A stretch of DNA of 64,000 nucleotides from positions 1 to 64,000 of the forward strand of contig JAZRVT010000041.1 in NCBI GenBank assembly GCA_045599325.1, given 5' to 3'. The first letter of the stretch is position 1. Every line of letters begins with the position of its first letter. This stretch comes from Cacconaster sp045599325. Its GTDB lineage: Bacteria > Bacteroidota > Bacteroidia > Bacteroidales > UBA932. The notes below the pieces were generated by a model. It made no database searches. It saw nothing but the letters and a program-made list of their open reading frames with translations, and was not told where the DNA came from. The translations under genes were made by a program, and so were the position numbers. Of the stretch, positions 51,136-60,150 are shown in pieces.

Positions 51136-52317
51136 ATGGCCTCCACACTCGGCAAAAGAGTCGCATCAGTCGACATAATGAGGGCGCTGACAATGCTCAC
51201 TATGCTGTTTGTCAACGACTTCGCAGGTATGAGCAACATCCCGCACTGGATGCATCACGCAGCAATGGACGAAGATATGCTCGGCTTCTCCGACCTTGTC
51301 TTCCCTGCATTCATCTTCTGCGTAGGAATGTCAATACCTTTTGCAATCATCAACCGCTACTCCAAAGGGGACTCCCCTCTGGAGGTCCTGCTCCATATCG
51401 CCAAGCGCACGGTCGCCCTGCTCATAATGGGACTCTTCTCAATGAATCTCCGTGGAGTCGAAGGCGGTCTCAGCAGGCAGGCATTCACACTCCTCGCAGT
51501 GGCCTGCTATTTCCTGGTATGGAATGTCTATCCGAAAAAGGACGGACGCACACCGCTGTGGTGCAACATCCTGAAGGCACTGGGACTTGCCGGACTGGCA
51601 GCGCTCGTGATATACAAGGACCTCAACGGAATGCCGTTCAAAGTGGGATGGTGGGGTATCCTCGGCCTGATAGCGTGGACATATCTTGTCTGCTCACTCA
51701 TCTTCACCTTCACTAAAGGCAGGACGAAAAGCATTGTCATTGCCTGGCTTGTCGTTGTGATGCTCTGCATCCTCAACAGCACCAAAGCCATCCCTGCCGG
51801 CTTCTCCAGCCGCGCCATCATCCTCGGCTTCGTCCCGGGCGGATGGACTCACCACGCACTCGGAATGTCCGGAGTGCTCACCTCCGTGCTGATGCTCAGC
51901 TTCGGCAGGGAGAAATCAAAGAAACTTGTCGGAACCCTTGTGGCACTCGGAATCGCGATGTTCCTCCTCGGACTCCTCAGCCACAACTTCTGGATCATCT
52001 CAAAGATTCAGGCCACCCCTACCTGGCTCTTCTTCTGCACTGCAATCTTCTTCCCGCTGTTCGCGCTCATATACTGGATTGCCGATGTCAAGGGCAAGAG
52101 CGGATGGGCCCGCCCGATCTCACCTGCCGGAACTGCCACACTCACCTGCTACACAGTACCTTACATCTGGTATGCAGTCCAGCAGATCGGCGGATGGCAC
52201 TGGCCTGCCGCACTCACAAGCGGCGGTCCCGGCCTTCTCAAGGCGCTTGCCTTCTCATTTGCAGTCATCGGCATCACCTGGCTGCTCGGCAAGTGCCGCA
52301 TCAAACTGAAAATATAA
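51136..52317 (+). CDS. DUF5009 / NagX-like membrane acyltransferase homologue
   Basis: The 393-residue protein starts at 51136; an earlier in-frame ATG lies inside the preceding gene and terminator. About ten membrane segments are seen. The front RVASVDIMRALTMLTMLFVND, then PHWMHHAA and FSDLVFPAFIFCVGMSIPFA, match the DUF5009/heparan-alpha-glucosaminide N-acetyltransferase-like family, where the His in the first loop is the expected acetyl-transfer site in the human enzyme. It is 4 bases upstream of a NagZ-like GH3 gene, which fits a role in amino-sugar handling at the inner membrane. The substrate is not known. Confidence 0.82.
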   Translation: MASTLGKRVASVDIMRALTMLTMLFVNDFAGMSNIPHWMHHAAMDEDMLGFSDLVFPAFIFCVGMSIPFAIINRYSKGDSPLEVLLHIAKRTVALLIMGLFSMNLRGVEGGLSRQAFTLLAVACYFLVWNVYPKKDGRTPLWCNILKALGLAGLAALVIYKDLNGMPFKVGWWGILGLIAWTYLVCSLIFTFTKGRTKSIVIAWLVVVMLCILNSTKAIPAGFSSRAIILGFVPGGWTHHALGMSGVLTSVLMLSFGREKSKKLVGTLVALGIAMFLLGLLSHNFWIISKIQATPTWLFFCTAIFFPLFALIYWIADVKGKSGWARPISPAGTATLTCYTVPYIWYAVQQIGGWHWPAALTSGGPGLLKALAFSFAVIGITWLLGKCRIKLKI

Positions 52318-52321
52318 CCCT

Positions 52322-54385
52322 ATGAAAAAGATACTGCTCATTATGGCTGCCCTGGCCTCTGCGACCTCAATGCTTGCTCAGGATATCGAATCCATCCTCT
52401 CCTCAATGACACGCGAGGAGAAGATTGCACAGATTGTGATAGTCTCCATCGATTCTCAGGACACCCTCCATCACGGGAAGCAGAAGGACCTCGCCAGAAG
52501 AGGCCTGGGCGGCGTCATCATTATGGATGACAAGCTCGACGACAACATCTCCCTGATCAACTCCCTCCAGAAAGAGGCGAAGCTGCCTATGCTGGTCTCA
52601 ATCGACGGAGAATGGGGTGCATCCATGCGGTACCGTGAATACGCCGCCTTCCCGCGTGCGATGCAGCTCGGAGCCCTCACCGGCCCGGAACTGGTCTACA
52701 AGGTCGGCGAAGCAATCGGCGAGGAGCTTGCCGAACTCAAGATATTCGCCAACTACGCCCCCGTCGTCGATGTCAACAACAACCCTGACAACCCCGTCAT
52801 CAACACCCGTTCATTCGGAGAAGACCGTGAGAAGGTTGCTGAGTTCGGATCGGCATATATGCTCGGAATGAAATCCAAGGGCGTGGCCGGTTCTGCCAAG
52901 CATTTCCCCGGTCACGGCGACACGGACGTCGACTCCCACAAAGGACTTCCGGTCCTGACATTCAGCCGCGAAAGGCTTGACGAGCTGGAGCTCTACCCGT
53001 TCCGCCGCCAGATTGCCGACGGAGTCGATATGGTTATGGTAGGACACCTCAGCGTGCCTGCGCTCGACCCTACCAACACTCCAGCCTCCATCTCGAAGCC
53101 GATTGTCACAGGGCTTCTCAGAAATGAACTGGGATTCGACGGCATCATCATCACCGACGCCCTTGAGATGAAAGGTGTCGCCACAGGATACAATGACGCC
53201 TCTCTCGCTGCATACGAAGCCGGCGCGGACATACTGCTCATCCCTCTCGATGCAGACGCCACCATCCGTGACCTCAACCAGGCTTTCGAAGAGGGGAAAT
53301 ACTCCGAGGAGGACCTTGACAACAGAGTGCGCAGGATGCTCAGGCTGAAGGCACGCTGCGGAATGCTCGACAAAGGCTGGTCACCTTTCGTGGATGTCGA
53401 CGCCCTCGAACAGATGAGCCGCCGTCCTGAGACAGAGGCCCTCATCCAGGAGATCTGCGACAAGACGATGACAGTTGTCAGGGGCGCAGAGAACCTTCCT
53501 GTCAAACTCGGCAGAAAAGTGGCGTACGTCGCTTTCAATGCCGTCACCGAGCAGAGCGCCAAGTTCGCCGAAGAACTTTCAAAATATGGCAGGTTCGATT
53601 CATTCTCACTGCCATACGATGCAACCGGAGCCCAGATCGACAGCCTCGGCAAACTTCTGAAGCGGTATAAGACAGTGATTGTCGGAATCCATTCAGGCGT
53701 TCCTATCCCGAGCACCGGCGGTCCGAAGCGTTTTGCAAAGATAGACCCTGCCCAGTTCGAGAAGATTGCATCCTGGTCCGCTGACCACGACCTGACAGGG
53801 TTCTACCTCGGCAATCCGTACGACCTCAACAATATGCCGGACCACACAAAGTTCCGCTCCTTCTTCATCGGATACTCCGACACTGAGTTCAACAACAGGG
53901 CCGCTGCAAGGACTATTGCGAAGGGCGGCGCTGAAGGCGTGCTCCCTGTCGGTGCCGGCGGTTACCCTTGCGGATACCGCAGCGATGCGGCCAGTGCTGC
54001 CCCGGACCTGGATGCACTGCTTCACCCGTCAACAGACATAGTCCCCTTATCCGTCAGTTTCTCCAAGAATCAGGTGAGGTCACGGGACCAGCTCGCCAAG
54101 AATGACAATCTTGACATCATCACATACATTGCCAGCCAGTTCACAGGCTTCAGGAAGCTCAACGGCGGCCTTGTCTCATCAAGGTCCGGCTCCTTCAACA
54201 ACGGTGCCCCTACCTTTGACCCGGTGGTTCTGTATGCCGACGGAGTGAAGGTCGACTGGTCCTACGTGGCAGGGATGACTGTCAGCAACATACAGAAGAT
54301 GTACGTCCTCCGCGGCAATGAAGCGGCCCTGTACCAGGCCTTCGGCGGAGTGGTTTTCCTGGAACTCAAGAAATATATAAAATAA
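52322..54385 (+). CDS. GH3 beta-N-acetylhexosaminidase (NagZ-like) with plug-like C-terminal tail
   Basis: The 687-residue protein has a signal peptide (SMLAQ, about 1-20). The GH3 domain carries the NagZ signature KHFPGHGDTDVDSH (193-206), where the Asp-His pair is the acid/base, and the nucleophile Asp 279 in IIITDALEM. A second GH3-type domain follows (about 370-590). The last 92 residues (596-687) do not look like GH3: DPVVLYADGVKV and NIQKMYVLRGNEAALYQAFG follow the order of a TonB-receptor plug (Y-IDG, IESI-VL-G, YG). It probably releases GlcNAc from peptidoglycan or chitin fragments outside the cytoplasm. Confidence 0.88.
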   Translation: MKKILLIMAALASATSMLAQDIESILSSMTREEKIAQIVIVSIDSQDTLHHGKQKDLARRGLGGVIIMDDKLDDNISLINSLQKEAKLPMLVSIDGEWGASMRYREYAAFPRAMQLGALTGPELVYKVGEAIGEELAELKIFANYAPVVDVNNNPDNPVINTRSFGEDREKVAEFGSAYMLGMKSKGVAGSAKHFPGHGDTDVDSHKGLPVLTFSRERLDELELYPFRRQIADGVDMVMVGHLSVPALDPTNTPASISKPIVTGLLRNELGFDGIIITDALEMKGVATGYNDASLAAYEAGADILLIPLDADATIRDLNQAFEEGKYSEEDLDNRVRRMLRLKARCGMLDKGWSPFVDVDALEQMSRRPETEALIQEICDKTMTVVRGAENLPVKLGRKVAYVAFNAVTEQSAKFAEELSKYGRFDSFSLPYDATGAQIDSLGKLLKRYKTVIVGIHSGVPIPSTGGPKRFAKIDPAQFEKIASWSADHDLTGFYLGNPYDLNNMPDHTKFRSFFIGYSDTEFNNRAAARTIAKGGAEGVLPVGAGGYPCGYRSDAASAAPDLDALLHPSTDIVPLSVSFSKNQVRSRDQLAKNDNLDIITYIASQFTGFRKLNGGLVSSRSGSFNNGAPTFDPVVLYADGVKVDWSYVAGMTVSNIQKMYVLRGNEAALYQAFGGVVFLELKKYIK

Positions 54386-54388
54386 GAT

Positions 54389-55093
54389 ATGATATATCCT
54401 GTCCTTCCTGACGAACAGTTCGAAGAGTTAGCCTCCAGGATACTCTATGAGGACAACCACCTGCTCATACTCAACAAGAGGGCCGGTGAGATTGTGCAGG
54501 GTGACAAGACAGGCGACGAGCCTCTGAGCGAGACTCTCAAAGCTTTCATCGCGCAGCGCGACGGCAAGCCGGGCCACGTATTCATGGGGGTCCCCCACAG
54601 GCTGGACAGGCCCGTGAGCGGGGCTGTGCTCTTCGCAAAGACCTCGAAGGCACTGGAGAGGATGAGCGGGATGTTCCGCGACGGCAATGTCCACAAAACC
54701 TACTGGGCGCTCACAACTGCAAGGCCCGACGCCGGCCAGGGAGAGCTCGTGCACTGGCTCAGGAGAGATGAGAAGCAGAACAAGAGCTTCGCGTCCGAGA
54801 CACAGAAACCCGATGCCAAGCGCGCTGTCCTCCGCTACAGAGTGCTGCGCGACACCGACCGCTACCATCTGGTGGAGGTCGAACTCCTCACAGGCCGCCA
54901 CCACCAGATCCGCTGCCAGTTGTCAGCGATAGGATGCCCTATCAAGGGCGACCTGAAGTATGGCGCCCCGCGCTCCAACAGGGACGGCGGCATCAGCCTC
55001 CACGCCCGCACGGTTTCTTTCGTGCACCCGATCAGAAAAGAAGAGATTTCAGTCACGGCACCTCTTGACTGGAGCCCGATAATCAAAGAATAG
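54389..55093 (+). CDS. RluA-family pseudouridine synthase
   Basis: The 234-residue protein has the catalytic HRLDRPVSGAVLFAKT motif (Asp near residue 73), an early ILYEDNHLLILNKRAG strand and the RHHQIRCQLSAIGCPIKGD segment. It lacks an S4 domain, so it belongs to the short RluA/RluC-like group that modifies rRNA or tRNA uridines. The target cannot be told. It is 3 bases downstream of the GH3 gene and 4 upstream of the aminopeptidase, suggesting co-transcription. Confidence 0.92.
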   Translation: MIYPVLPDEQFEELASRILYEDNHLLILNKRAGEIVQGDKTGDEPLSETLKAFIAQRDGKPGHVFMGVPHRLDRPVSGAVLFAKTSKALERMSGMFRDGNVHKTYWALTTARPDAGQGELVHWLRRDEKQNKSFASETQKPDAKRAVLRYRVLRDTDRYHLVEVELLTGRHHQIRCQLSAIGCPIKGDLKYGAPRSNRDGGISLHARTVSFVHPIRKEEISVTAPLDWSPIIKE

Positions 55094-55097
55094 CATT

Positions 55098-56891
55098 ATG
55101 GCAGCAGAACAGTCACCAAATATCTATGCAGAGCGGATAGCAAAACTGCGGTCGCTCGGATATGACGCCCTGATAATCTCAGGCACTGACCCTCACAGCA
55201 GCGAATATCCCGCGCCACGCTGGCAGCAGGTGAGATGGGCCAGCGGGTTCACCGGTGAAACCGGCGACATCGTCGTGACGGCAGACCACGCAGGTCTCTG
55301 GACCGACACCCGCTACTTCATCCAGGCTGAACAGCAGCTGAAAGGCACCGGCATCATCCTGCACAAGACAAGAGTGGCTGACGAAGTGCTGATTCCGGAC
55401 TGGCTGGCCGAAAAGTTCCGCGGCGAAAGCATCCGCGTGGGCATCGACGGTCTCTGCCAGAGTGCAGGTGCCGTGCAGTCCCTCAGGAATACACTTGAAG
55501 CCGCCTGCGGTGAAGGCAATGTCGAGATTGTGGACGTGCCCGATATGCTCAGCCCTATGTGGCCGGACCGCCCGGCCATCCCCCACACCCCGATAGAGAT
55601 CCACGAAGACCGCTATGCAAGCGACTCGCGCGCGGCAAAGCTCGATTGGCTCCGCGGAGAGCTCCGGAAGAGAGGATGCGCCTCGATGTTCCTGACCTCC
55701 CTCGACGAGATTGCCTGGCTGCTCAACGTACGCTCCACTGACACCGGCTACGACCCGTATGTCATATCCTATCTGGCGGTGACACAGGACAAGGCCATAT
55801 GGTTCGTGCGCAGCGTAGAGGAGGCCCCGGAGCTCAAGGGCGTCTTCAACGCAAGCTACGATGTACTCGAGGACGCCTTCTCGGACCTCCAGACAAAAGG
55901 CCGTATGCTTGTTGACCACGAGACTCTCAACTACCACGTCTCAAAGCTCATAAAGGAGCATTTCAGCGGAAAAGAGCTGTTGTTCGGAACCTCCCCCGTA
56001 ATACTGAAGAAAGCAGTCAAGACACGCAAGGAGATTGACAATATCCGCAGGACCCACATCGAGGATGGAGTTGCGATGGAGAATTTCCTCTACTGGCTCG
56101 ACAAGGAGCTGGCTTCAGGATCAGTGGTGGACGAATGGACTGCCTCCCAGAAGATGACTGAGTTCAGAAGCCGAATTGAGGGCTACCGGGGCGACAGCTT
56201 CGAGAATGTATCGGCATACGGAGCCAACGCCGCCCTTCCCCACTATGTCACGCCGCACGAAGGCTCAGCCGTCATCAGGCGCAAGGGACTCTACCTGATC
56301 GATTCAGGCGGACAGTACCTCACCGGCACCACTGACATCACCAGAACCGTACCTGTCGGCAAATGCAGCCGCCTCGAGAAAGAGGACTACACTCTTGTCC
56401 TCAAGGGAATGATCGACCTTTCTATGGCCATCTTCCCGCGCGGCACAGCAGGCTGTCAGATTGACGCAGTGGCACGCGAACCGCTCTGGGCGGCACGCCG
56501 CAACTTCGGCCACGGCACAGGTCACGGCATCGGCTACTGGCTCGGCTGCCACGAAGGCCCGCAGTCCATCCGCCAGAATTTCCTGAAGCAGCCTCTGCTC
56601 CCGGGTATGGTAACCTCAAACGAACCGGGCATCTACCGCGAAGGCCGGCACGGCATCCGCCACGAGAACCTGATTCTCTGCAAAGAGGACAAGACCAATG
56701 AATTCGGGGAGTTCCTCTGCTTCGAGACACTCACCCTCTGTCACATTGACACTTCTGCCGTCAAGCGCAAGCTGCTGACAAAAGCGGAGCGCAAATGGCT
56801 GAAAGCATACAACAGGAAAGTCTACAAGACGCTGAAAGACAGGCTTGAGCCTGAAGTCGCCAAATGGATGAAAAGAAAGGGACGGTTCTGA
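55098..56891 (+). CDS. pepP: Xaa-Pro aminopeptidase (M24 family)
   Basis: The 597-residue protein has two creatinase-like N-terminal domains and a C-terminal metal-binding pita-bread domain with LIDSGGQYLTGTTDITRT (two Asp ligands), HGTGHGIGYWLGCHEGP (His), SNEPGIYREGRHGIRHENL (Glu) and CFETLTLC (Glu). This matches the long aminopeptidase P type, about 600 residues. It removes the first residue from peptides with proline at position 2. No signal peptide is present, so it is cytoplasmic. A terminator covers its stop codon. Confidence 0.95.
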   Translation: MAAEQSPNIYAERIAKLRSLGYDALIISGTDPHSSEYPAPRWQQVRWASGFTGETGDIVVTADHAGLWTDTRYFIQAEQQLKGTGIILHKTRVADEVLIPDWLAEKFRGESIRVGIDGLCQSAGAVQSLRNTLEAACGEGNVEIVDVPDMLSPMWPDRPAIPHTPIEIHEDRYASDSRAAKLDWLRGELRKRGCASMFLTSLDEIAWLLNVRSTDTGYDPYVISYLAVTQDKAIWFVRSVEEAPELKGVFNASYDVLEDAFSDLQTKGRMLVDHETLNYHVSKLIKEHFSGKELLFGTSPVILKKAVKTRKEIDNIRRTHIEDGVAMENFLYWLDKELASGSVVDEWTASQKMTEFRSRIEGYRGDSFENVSAYGANAALPHYVTPHEGSAVIRRKGLYLIDSGGQYLTGTTDITRTVPVGKCSRLEKEDYTLVLKGMIDLSMAIFPRGTAGCQIDAVAREPLWAARRNFGHGTGHGIGYWLGCHEGPQSIRQNFLKQPLLPGMVTSNEPGIYREGRHGIRHENLILCKEDKTNEFGEFLCFETLTLCHIDTSAVKRKLLTKAERKWLKAYNRKVYKTLKDRLEPEVAKWMKRKGRF

Positions 56892-56904
56892 GAACCGTCC
56901 CTTT
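56876..56904. terminator. Two-way terminator between pepP and ferredoxin
   Basis: Inverted repeat arms 56876-56889 and 56891-56904 pair perfectly and include the pepP stop codon. T-rich bases lie on the right and A-rich bases on the left, so it can act for both convergent genes. Confidence 0.8.
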
Positions 56905-56922
56905 CTTGTTGGATTCTATGCT

Positions 56923-57090
56923 TTATGCCTGTTCGATGGCACCCATTGGGCAGACACCGGCGCAGGTTCCGCAATCTACGCAAGCATTAGGATCAATTTT
57001 GTAGATGTCGCCGGCAGAGATGGCTCCTACAGGGCATTCGTCGATGCAGGTACCGCAAGCCGCGCAATTTTCAGTGATTTTGTAAGCCAT
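56923..57090 (-). CDS. 2[4Fe-4S] ferredoxin
   Basis: A 55-residue protein begins MAYKITENCAACGTC and has two clusters of the form CxxCxxCxxxCP (CAACGTCIDECP and CVDCGTCAGVCP), each followed by a GAI turn, the classic clostridial-type ferredoxin. It carries low-potential electrons, for example for pyruvate:ferredoxin oxidoreductase. A TATCTTTG promoter box lies 44 bases upstream and a terminator follows. Confidence 0.96.
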   Translation of the reverse strand: MAYKITENCAACGTCIDECPVGAISAGDIYKIDPNACVDCGTCAGVCPMGAIEQA

Positions 57091-57133
57091 TGTATAAAAG
57101 TTTAAGTGTTTGTAAATCGGTTGAACTGTTTGA

Positions 57134-57141
57134 CAAAGATA
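57134..57141 (-). promoter_or_regulatory. -7 box TATCTTTG of ferredoxin gene
   Basis: TATCTTTG on the minus strand fits the consensus and sits between the M16 protease stop (57154) and the ferredoxin start (57090), giving a leader of about 37 bases. Confidence 0.55.
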
Positions 57142-57153
57142 ATGCCATTAATA

Positions 57154-60063
57154 TTAATAACCAAAAATGTCTTCAGTTGAGACCTTTTTGATGGTGCCGA
57201 AGTTGAGGAGACCGTCCATATCGAAGTCGCTGCTGCGGCCGAGGATGCAGATGGTGTACTTGCGGTCCTTGACATTCTCCTGCTGGAACTTGACGACATC
57301 TTCAAGAGTGAGGCCCTGGAGCTTTTCGTAGACAGCCTTGTTAGGGTCTTCGTCAAGACCGAGCTTCTGGTTGTTGATATAACTTCTGAGGACACTCTGC
57401 TTGACTGTGCGCTGGGTGCGGAGGTTGGAGATGAGGCTTTCCTTCGCGATATCGAACGCATTCTGTGACTCAGGCATATTGTTGATGATATCGTCGAATG
57501 CGGTCAGGGCGTCGACAAGCTTGTCGTTCTGTGTCTGGATGTAGTCCATGAAGATGGTGGTGTGGTCGAGGTCGCCCGGCTGGTTGTAGCGTGCACCGGC
57601 GCTGTATGCGAGACCGCGTGCCTCACGCATCTCCTGGAAGACGATGGCATTCATTCCTCCGCCGAAATACTCGTTGTAGAGGCTTACGATAGGCCGAAGC
57701 GATGCATCGAACTTCTCGCCCCTGCTTGAAAGGGAGTAGAGAACCGACTGGTTGGCGTCGAACGGCGCGATGACGATCGAATTGTCCTCAATCATCTGAT
57801 ACTGGAACGGGTTGCCCTTCACTACAGGCTCCAGAGTCTCAGGGCAGTTGTGGATCCCGTTGACCTTTGCAACAATCTCCTCACCGGTTGCAGGACCGTA
57901 GTAGAGGACCTTGTGCTCCTTGTTGAAGAGAGTGCGGATGATCCCGATGAGCTGGTCGTCTGTGAGAGCCATCAGTTCAGCCTGTGAGAGAATGTTGGTA
58001 GCAGGGTTCTTCGGGCCGTAGAGGCAGTACTGCTGCAGGCGTCCCGCATTCGCATTCTGGTCGGTCTTTGCATTGGCGCGCTCCTGGAGGGTGTTGATCT
58101 TCATCATCTGGAGCACCTCAGGGTTCGGCTGGACGTCAGCGACGAACTCTTCCATAAACTTCATCACCTCTTCCATATTCTCAGCGAGGCCGCTGACTGA
58201 TACGTAGGTGTTCTCGCCGCTGCAGGAGACATACATATCGCAGGCGAGGCTGTAGAGATACTTCTGCACCTCTTCTGCGCTCATCTTGCTTGTGCCGAGG
58301 TAATCGATATAGTTGCAGGCATAAGGAAGGACCTTGTCAGCATAGCTTCCGGTCTCGAACATATAGTCGAGATTGAAGATGTCGTTCGTGACGTTCTGCT
58401 TGTAGAGAACTTCGATGCCGCTCTTTGCCTGGAGCCTGGACATATCCTTCGAGTAATCCACGAAGACAGGCTCGATAGGCCTGACAGCCGCAGCTGCTGC
58501 CTGCATGTCGCGGAGGAACTGGCTGGAGGTGTCGCGGTTCATATAGATAGGGGTGATCGCAGGCTTGTCGATCTTCGAGCCGTCATCCTCAGGGGTGCCC
58601 TGGAGCTTGTTGACGCGCACATAGTTGTCCTTGAAGTTCTCGTTGACGAACTTGACAAGCTCATCCTTTGTGATGGATGTGACTCTGTCGATCTCATTGA
58701 CCACATCAGCCCAAGGTACGTCGTTGATGAAGCTGTTGACTGCGGTGCTTGCCATCGAGCCTGTAGACTCGAGCCGCCTCATATAGTTGAGCTTCATATT
58801 GTTGGCGGTCGCCTCGATGAGAGATTCATCGAAGTCGCCTGCCTTCACCTTCTCAATCTCCTCGAGGACGATGTTGCAGATGTCGTCGAGAGACTGGCCC
58901 GGCTTAGGCTCTGCTATGAACAGAAATGCGGAATAGTCTGCAAGAGACTCGTTGAACGCGTACATTCCGAGAGTCTTCTGCTGCTGGTTGACGTCGAGGT
59001 CGATGAGACCAGCCTTGCCGTTGTAGAGGATGCTGCTGAGGAGGTCGAGCATAGGTGCCTCAGGCTGGTTTGCACCAGGGAATCTCCAGGCCATTATGAC
59101 ACTTGGAGCCTCGTTGCCGACAACGTTCTTGACGACAGGTGCTGTAATCGGTTTCTCAGGCTCGAAGACAGGACGCTGGAGGTTCTCGTTAGGCTTCATT
59201 CCGCCGAAGTACTTGTCGATGATCTTGATGGTCTTGTCCGGGTCGAAGTCGCCGCTCATCACGACTGCCATATTGTTAGGTACGTACCACTGGTCGTGGT
59301 AGTTCTTCACGTTGGTGATTGAAGGGTTCTTCAGGTGTGAAGGGAGACCGATCACGTCGGTATTGTAAGGATGGTTCTCGAAAAGGCCTTCAAAGACAGC
59401 ATTGATCTCCTTGGTCTGGTCCTGTGCGTTGTACATGTTGAACTCCTCGTAGATGGTCTCGAGTTCAGTGTGGAAGCCGCGGAGGACGCAGTTCTCGAAA
59501 CGGTCTGCCTGAATCTTCGCCCACGCCTCAATCTGGTTCGAAGGGATGTTCTCGACGTAGCAGGTCACATCGTATGAGGTGTAGGCGTTTGTGCCGCTTG
59601 CACCGATGCAGGCCATCAGCTTGTCATACTCGTTAGGGATGGAGAGCTTGGAAGCCTCGAGAGAGATGGAGTCGATCTGGTGGTAGATTGCCTTGCGCTC
59701 CTCAGGGTCCTCAGTCTTGCGGTAGACCTCGAAGAGCTCCTCGATCCGGTCGAGCATAGGTTTCTCGAGTTCGTAGTTCTGGGTGCCGAACTGTTCCGTG
59801 CCCTTGAACATAAGGTGTTCGAAATAGTGGGCAAGGCCAGTGGTCTCACGAGGGTCGTTCTTGCTGCCGACCTTCACAGCGATCTGGGCGTCAATGCGTG
59901 GTTTGTCCTTATTGACGATCATATAGACTTTCAGTCCGTTGTCGAGGGTGTAGATACGGGCGCCGGAAGGGTCGTTCTCCACCTTCTCATACTTGTACTG
60001 ACTGCAGGATGCGAGTCCGGCAAGCACTGCTGCTGCGAGCAGGATATTCAATAATCTTTTCAT
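57154..60063 (-). CDS. M16-family zinc protease, lipoprotein
   Basis: The 969-residue protein has a lipoprotein signal (AGLASC, Cys 20). The inverted zinc motif HYFEH (His 79, Glu 82, His 83) lies in GLAHYFEHLMF, followed by the distal Glu region ELETIYEEFNMY near 195. Four M16 half-domains fit the length, with the second active-like half lacking the zinc motif (REARGLAYSAGARY near 825). Such proteins degrade peptides in the periplasm or at the envelope. It is a single-gene unit. Confidence 0.94.
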   Translation of the reverse strand: MKRLLNILLAAAVLAGLASCSQYKYEKVENDPSGARIYTLDNGLKVYMIVNKDKPRIDAQIAVKVGSKNDPRETTGLAHYFEHLMFKGTEQFGTQNYELEKPMLDRIEELFEVYRKTEDPEERKAIYHQIDSISLEASKLSIPNEYDKLMACIGASGTNAYTSYDVTCYVENIPSNQIEAWAKIQADRFENCVLRGFHTELETIYEEFNMYNAQDQTKEINAVFEGLFENHPYNTDVIGLPSHLKNPSITNVKNYHDQWYVPNNMAVVMSGDFDPDKTIKIIDKYFGGMKPNENLQRPVFEPEKPITAPVVKNVVGNEAPSVIMAWRFPGANQPEAPMLDLLSSILYNGKAGLIDLDVNQQQKTLGMYAFNESLADYSAFLFIAEPKPGQSLDDICNIVLEEIEKVKAGDFDESLIEATANNMKLNYMRRLESTGSMASTAVNSFINDVPWADVVNEIDRVTSITKDELVKFVNENFKDNYVRVNKLQGTPEDDGSKIDKPAITPIYMNRDTSSQFLRDMQAAAAAVRPIEPVFVDYSKDMSRLQAKSGIEVLYKQNVTNDIFNLDYMFETGSYADKVLPYACNYIDYLGTSKMSAEEVQKYLYSLACDMYVSCSGENTYVSVSGLAENMEEVMKFMEEFVADVQPNPEVLQMMKINTLQERANAKTDQNANAGRLQQYCLYGPKNPATNILSQAELMALTDDQLIGIIRTLFNKEHKVLYYGPATGEEIVAKVNGIHNCPETLEPVVKGNPFQYQMIEDNSIVIAPFDANQSVLYSLSSRGEKFDASLRPIVSLYNEYFGGGMNAIVFQEMREARGLAYSAGARYNQPGDLDHTTIFMDYIQTQNDKLVDALTAFDDIINNMPESQNAFDIAKESLISNLRTQRTVKQSVLRSYINNQKLGLDEDPNKAVYEKLQGLTLEDVVKFQQENVKDRKYTICILGRSSDFDMDGLLNFGTIKKVSTEDIFGY

Positions 60064-60101
60064 TTAGGATGGTATATAAATTGATAATTATCCAAAGTCC
60101 A

Positions 60102-60109
60102 CAAAATTA
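60102..60109 (-). promoter_or_regulatory. Candidate -7 box TAATTTTG of the M16 gene
   Basis: TAATTTTG on the minus strand lies 38 bases before the M16 start and faces the plus-strand box at 60122. Confidence 0.45.
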
Positions 60110-60121
60110 AAAACTATATGG

Positions 60122-60129
60122 TATATTTG
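60122..60129 (+). promoter_or_regulatory. -7 box TATATTTG of the DUF1573 gene
   Basis: TATATTTG lies 21 bases before the chosen ATG at 60151. Its position rules out the longer start at 60118, which would be upstream of the transcript. Confidence 0.55.
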
Positions 60130-60150
60130 CATAAAATTTTGGTGCTGAAG

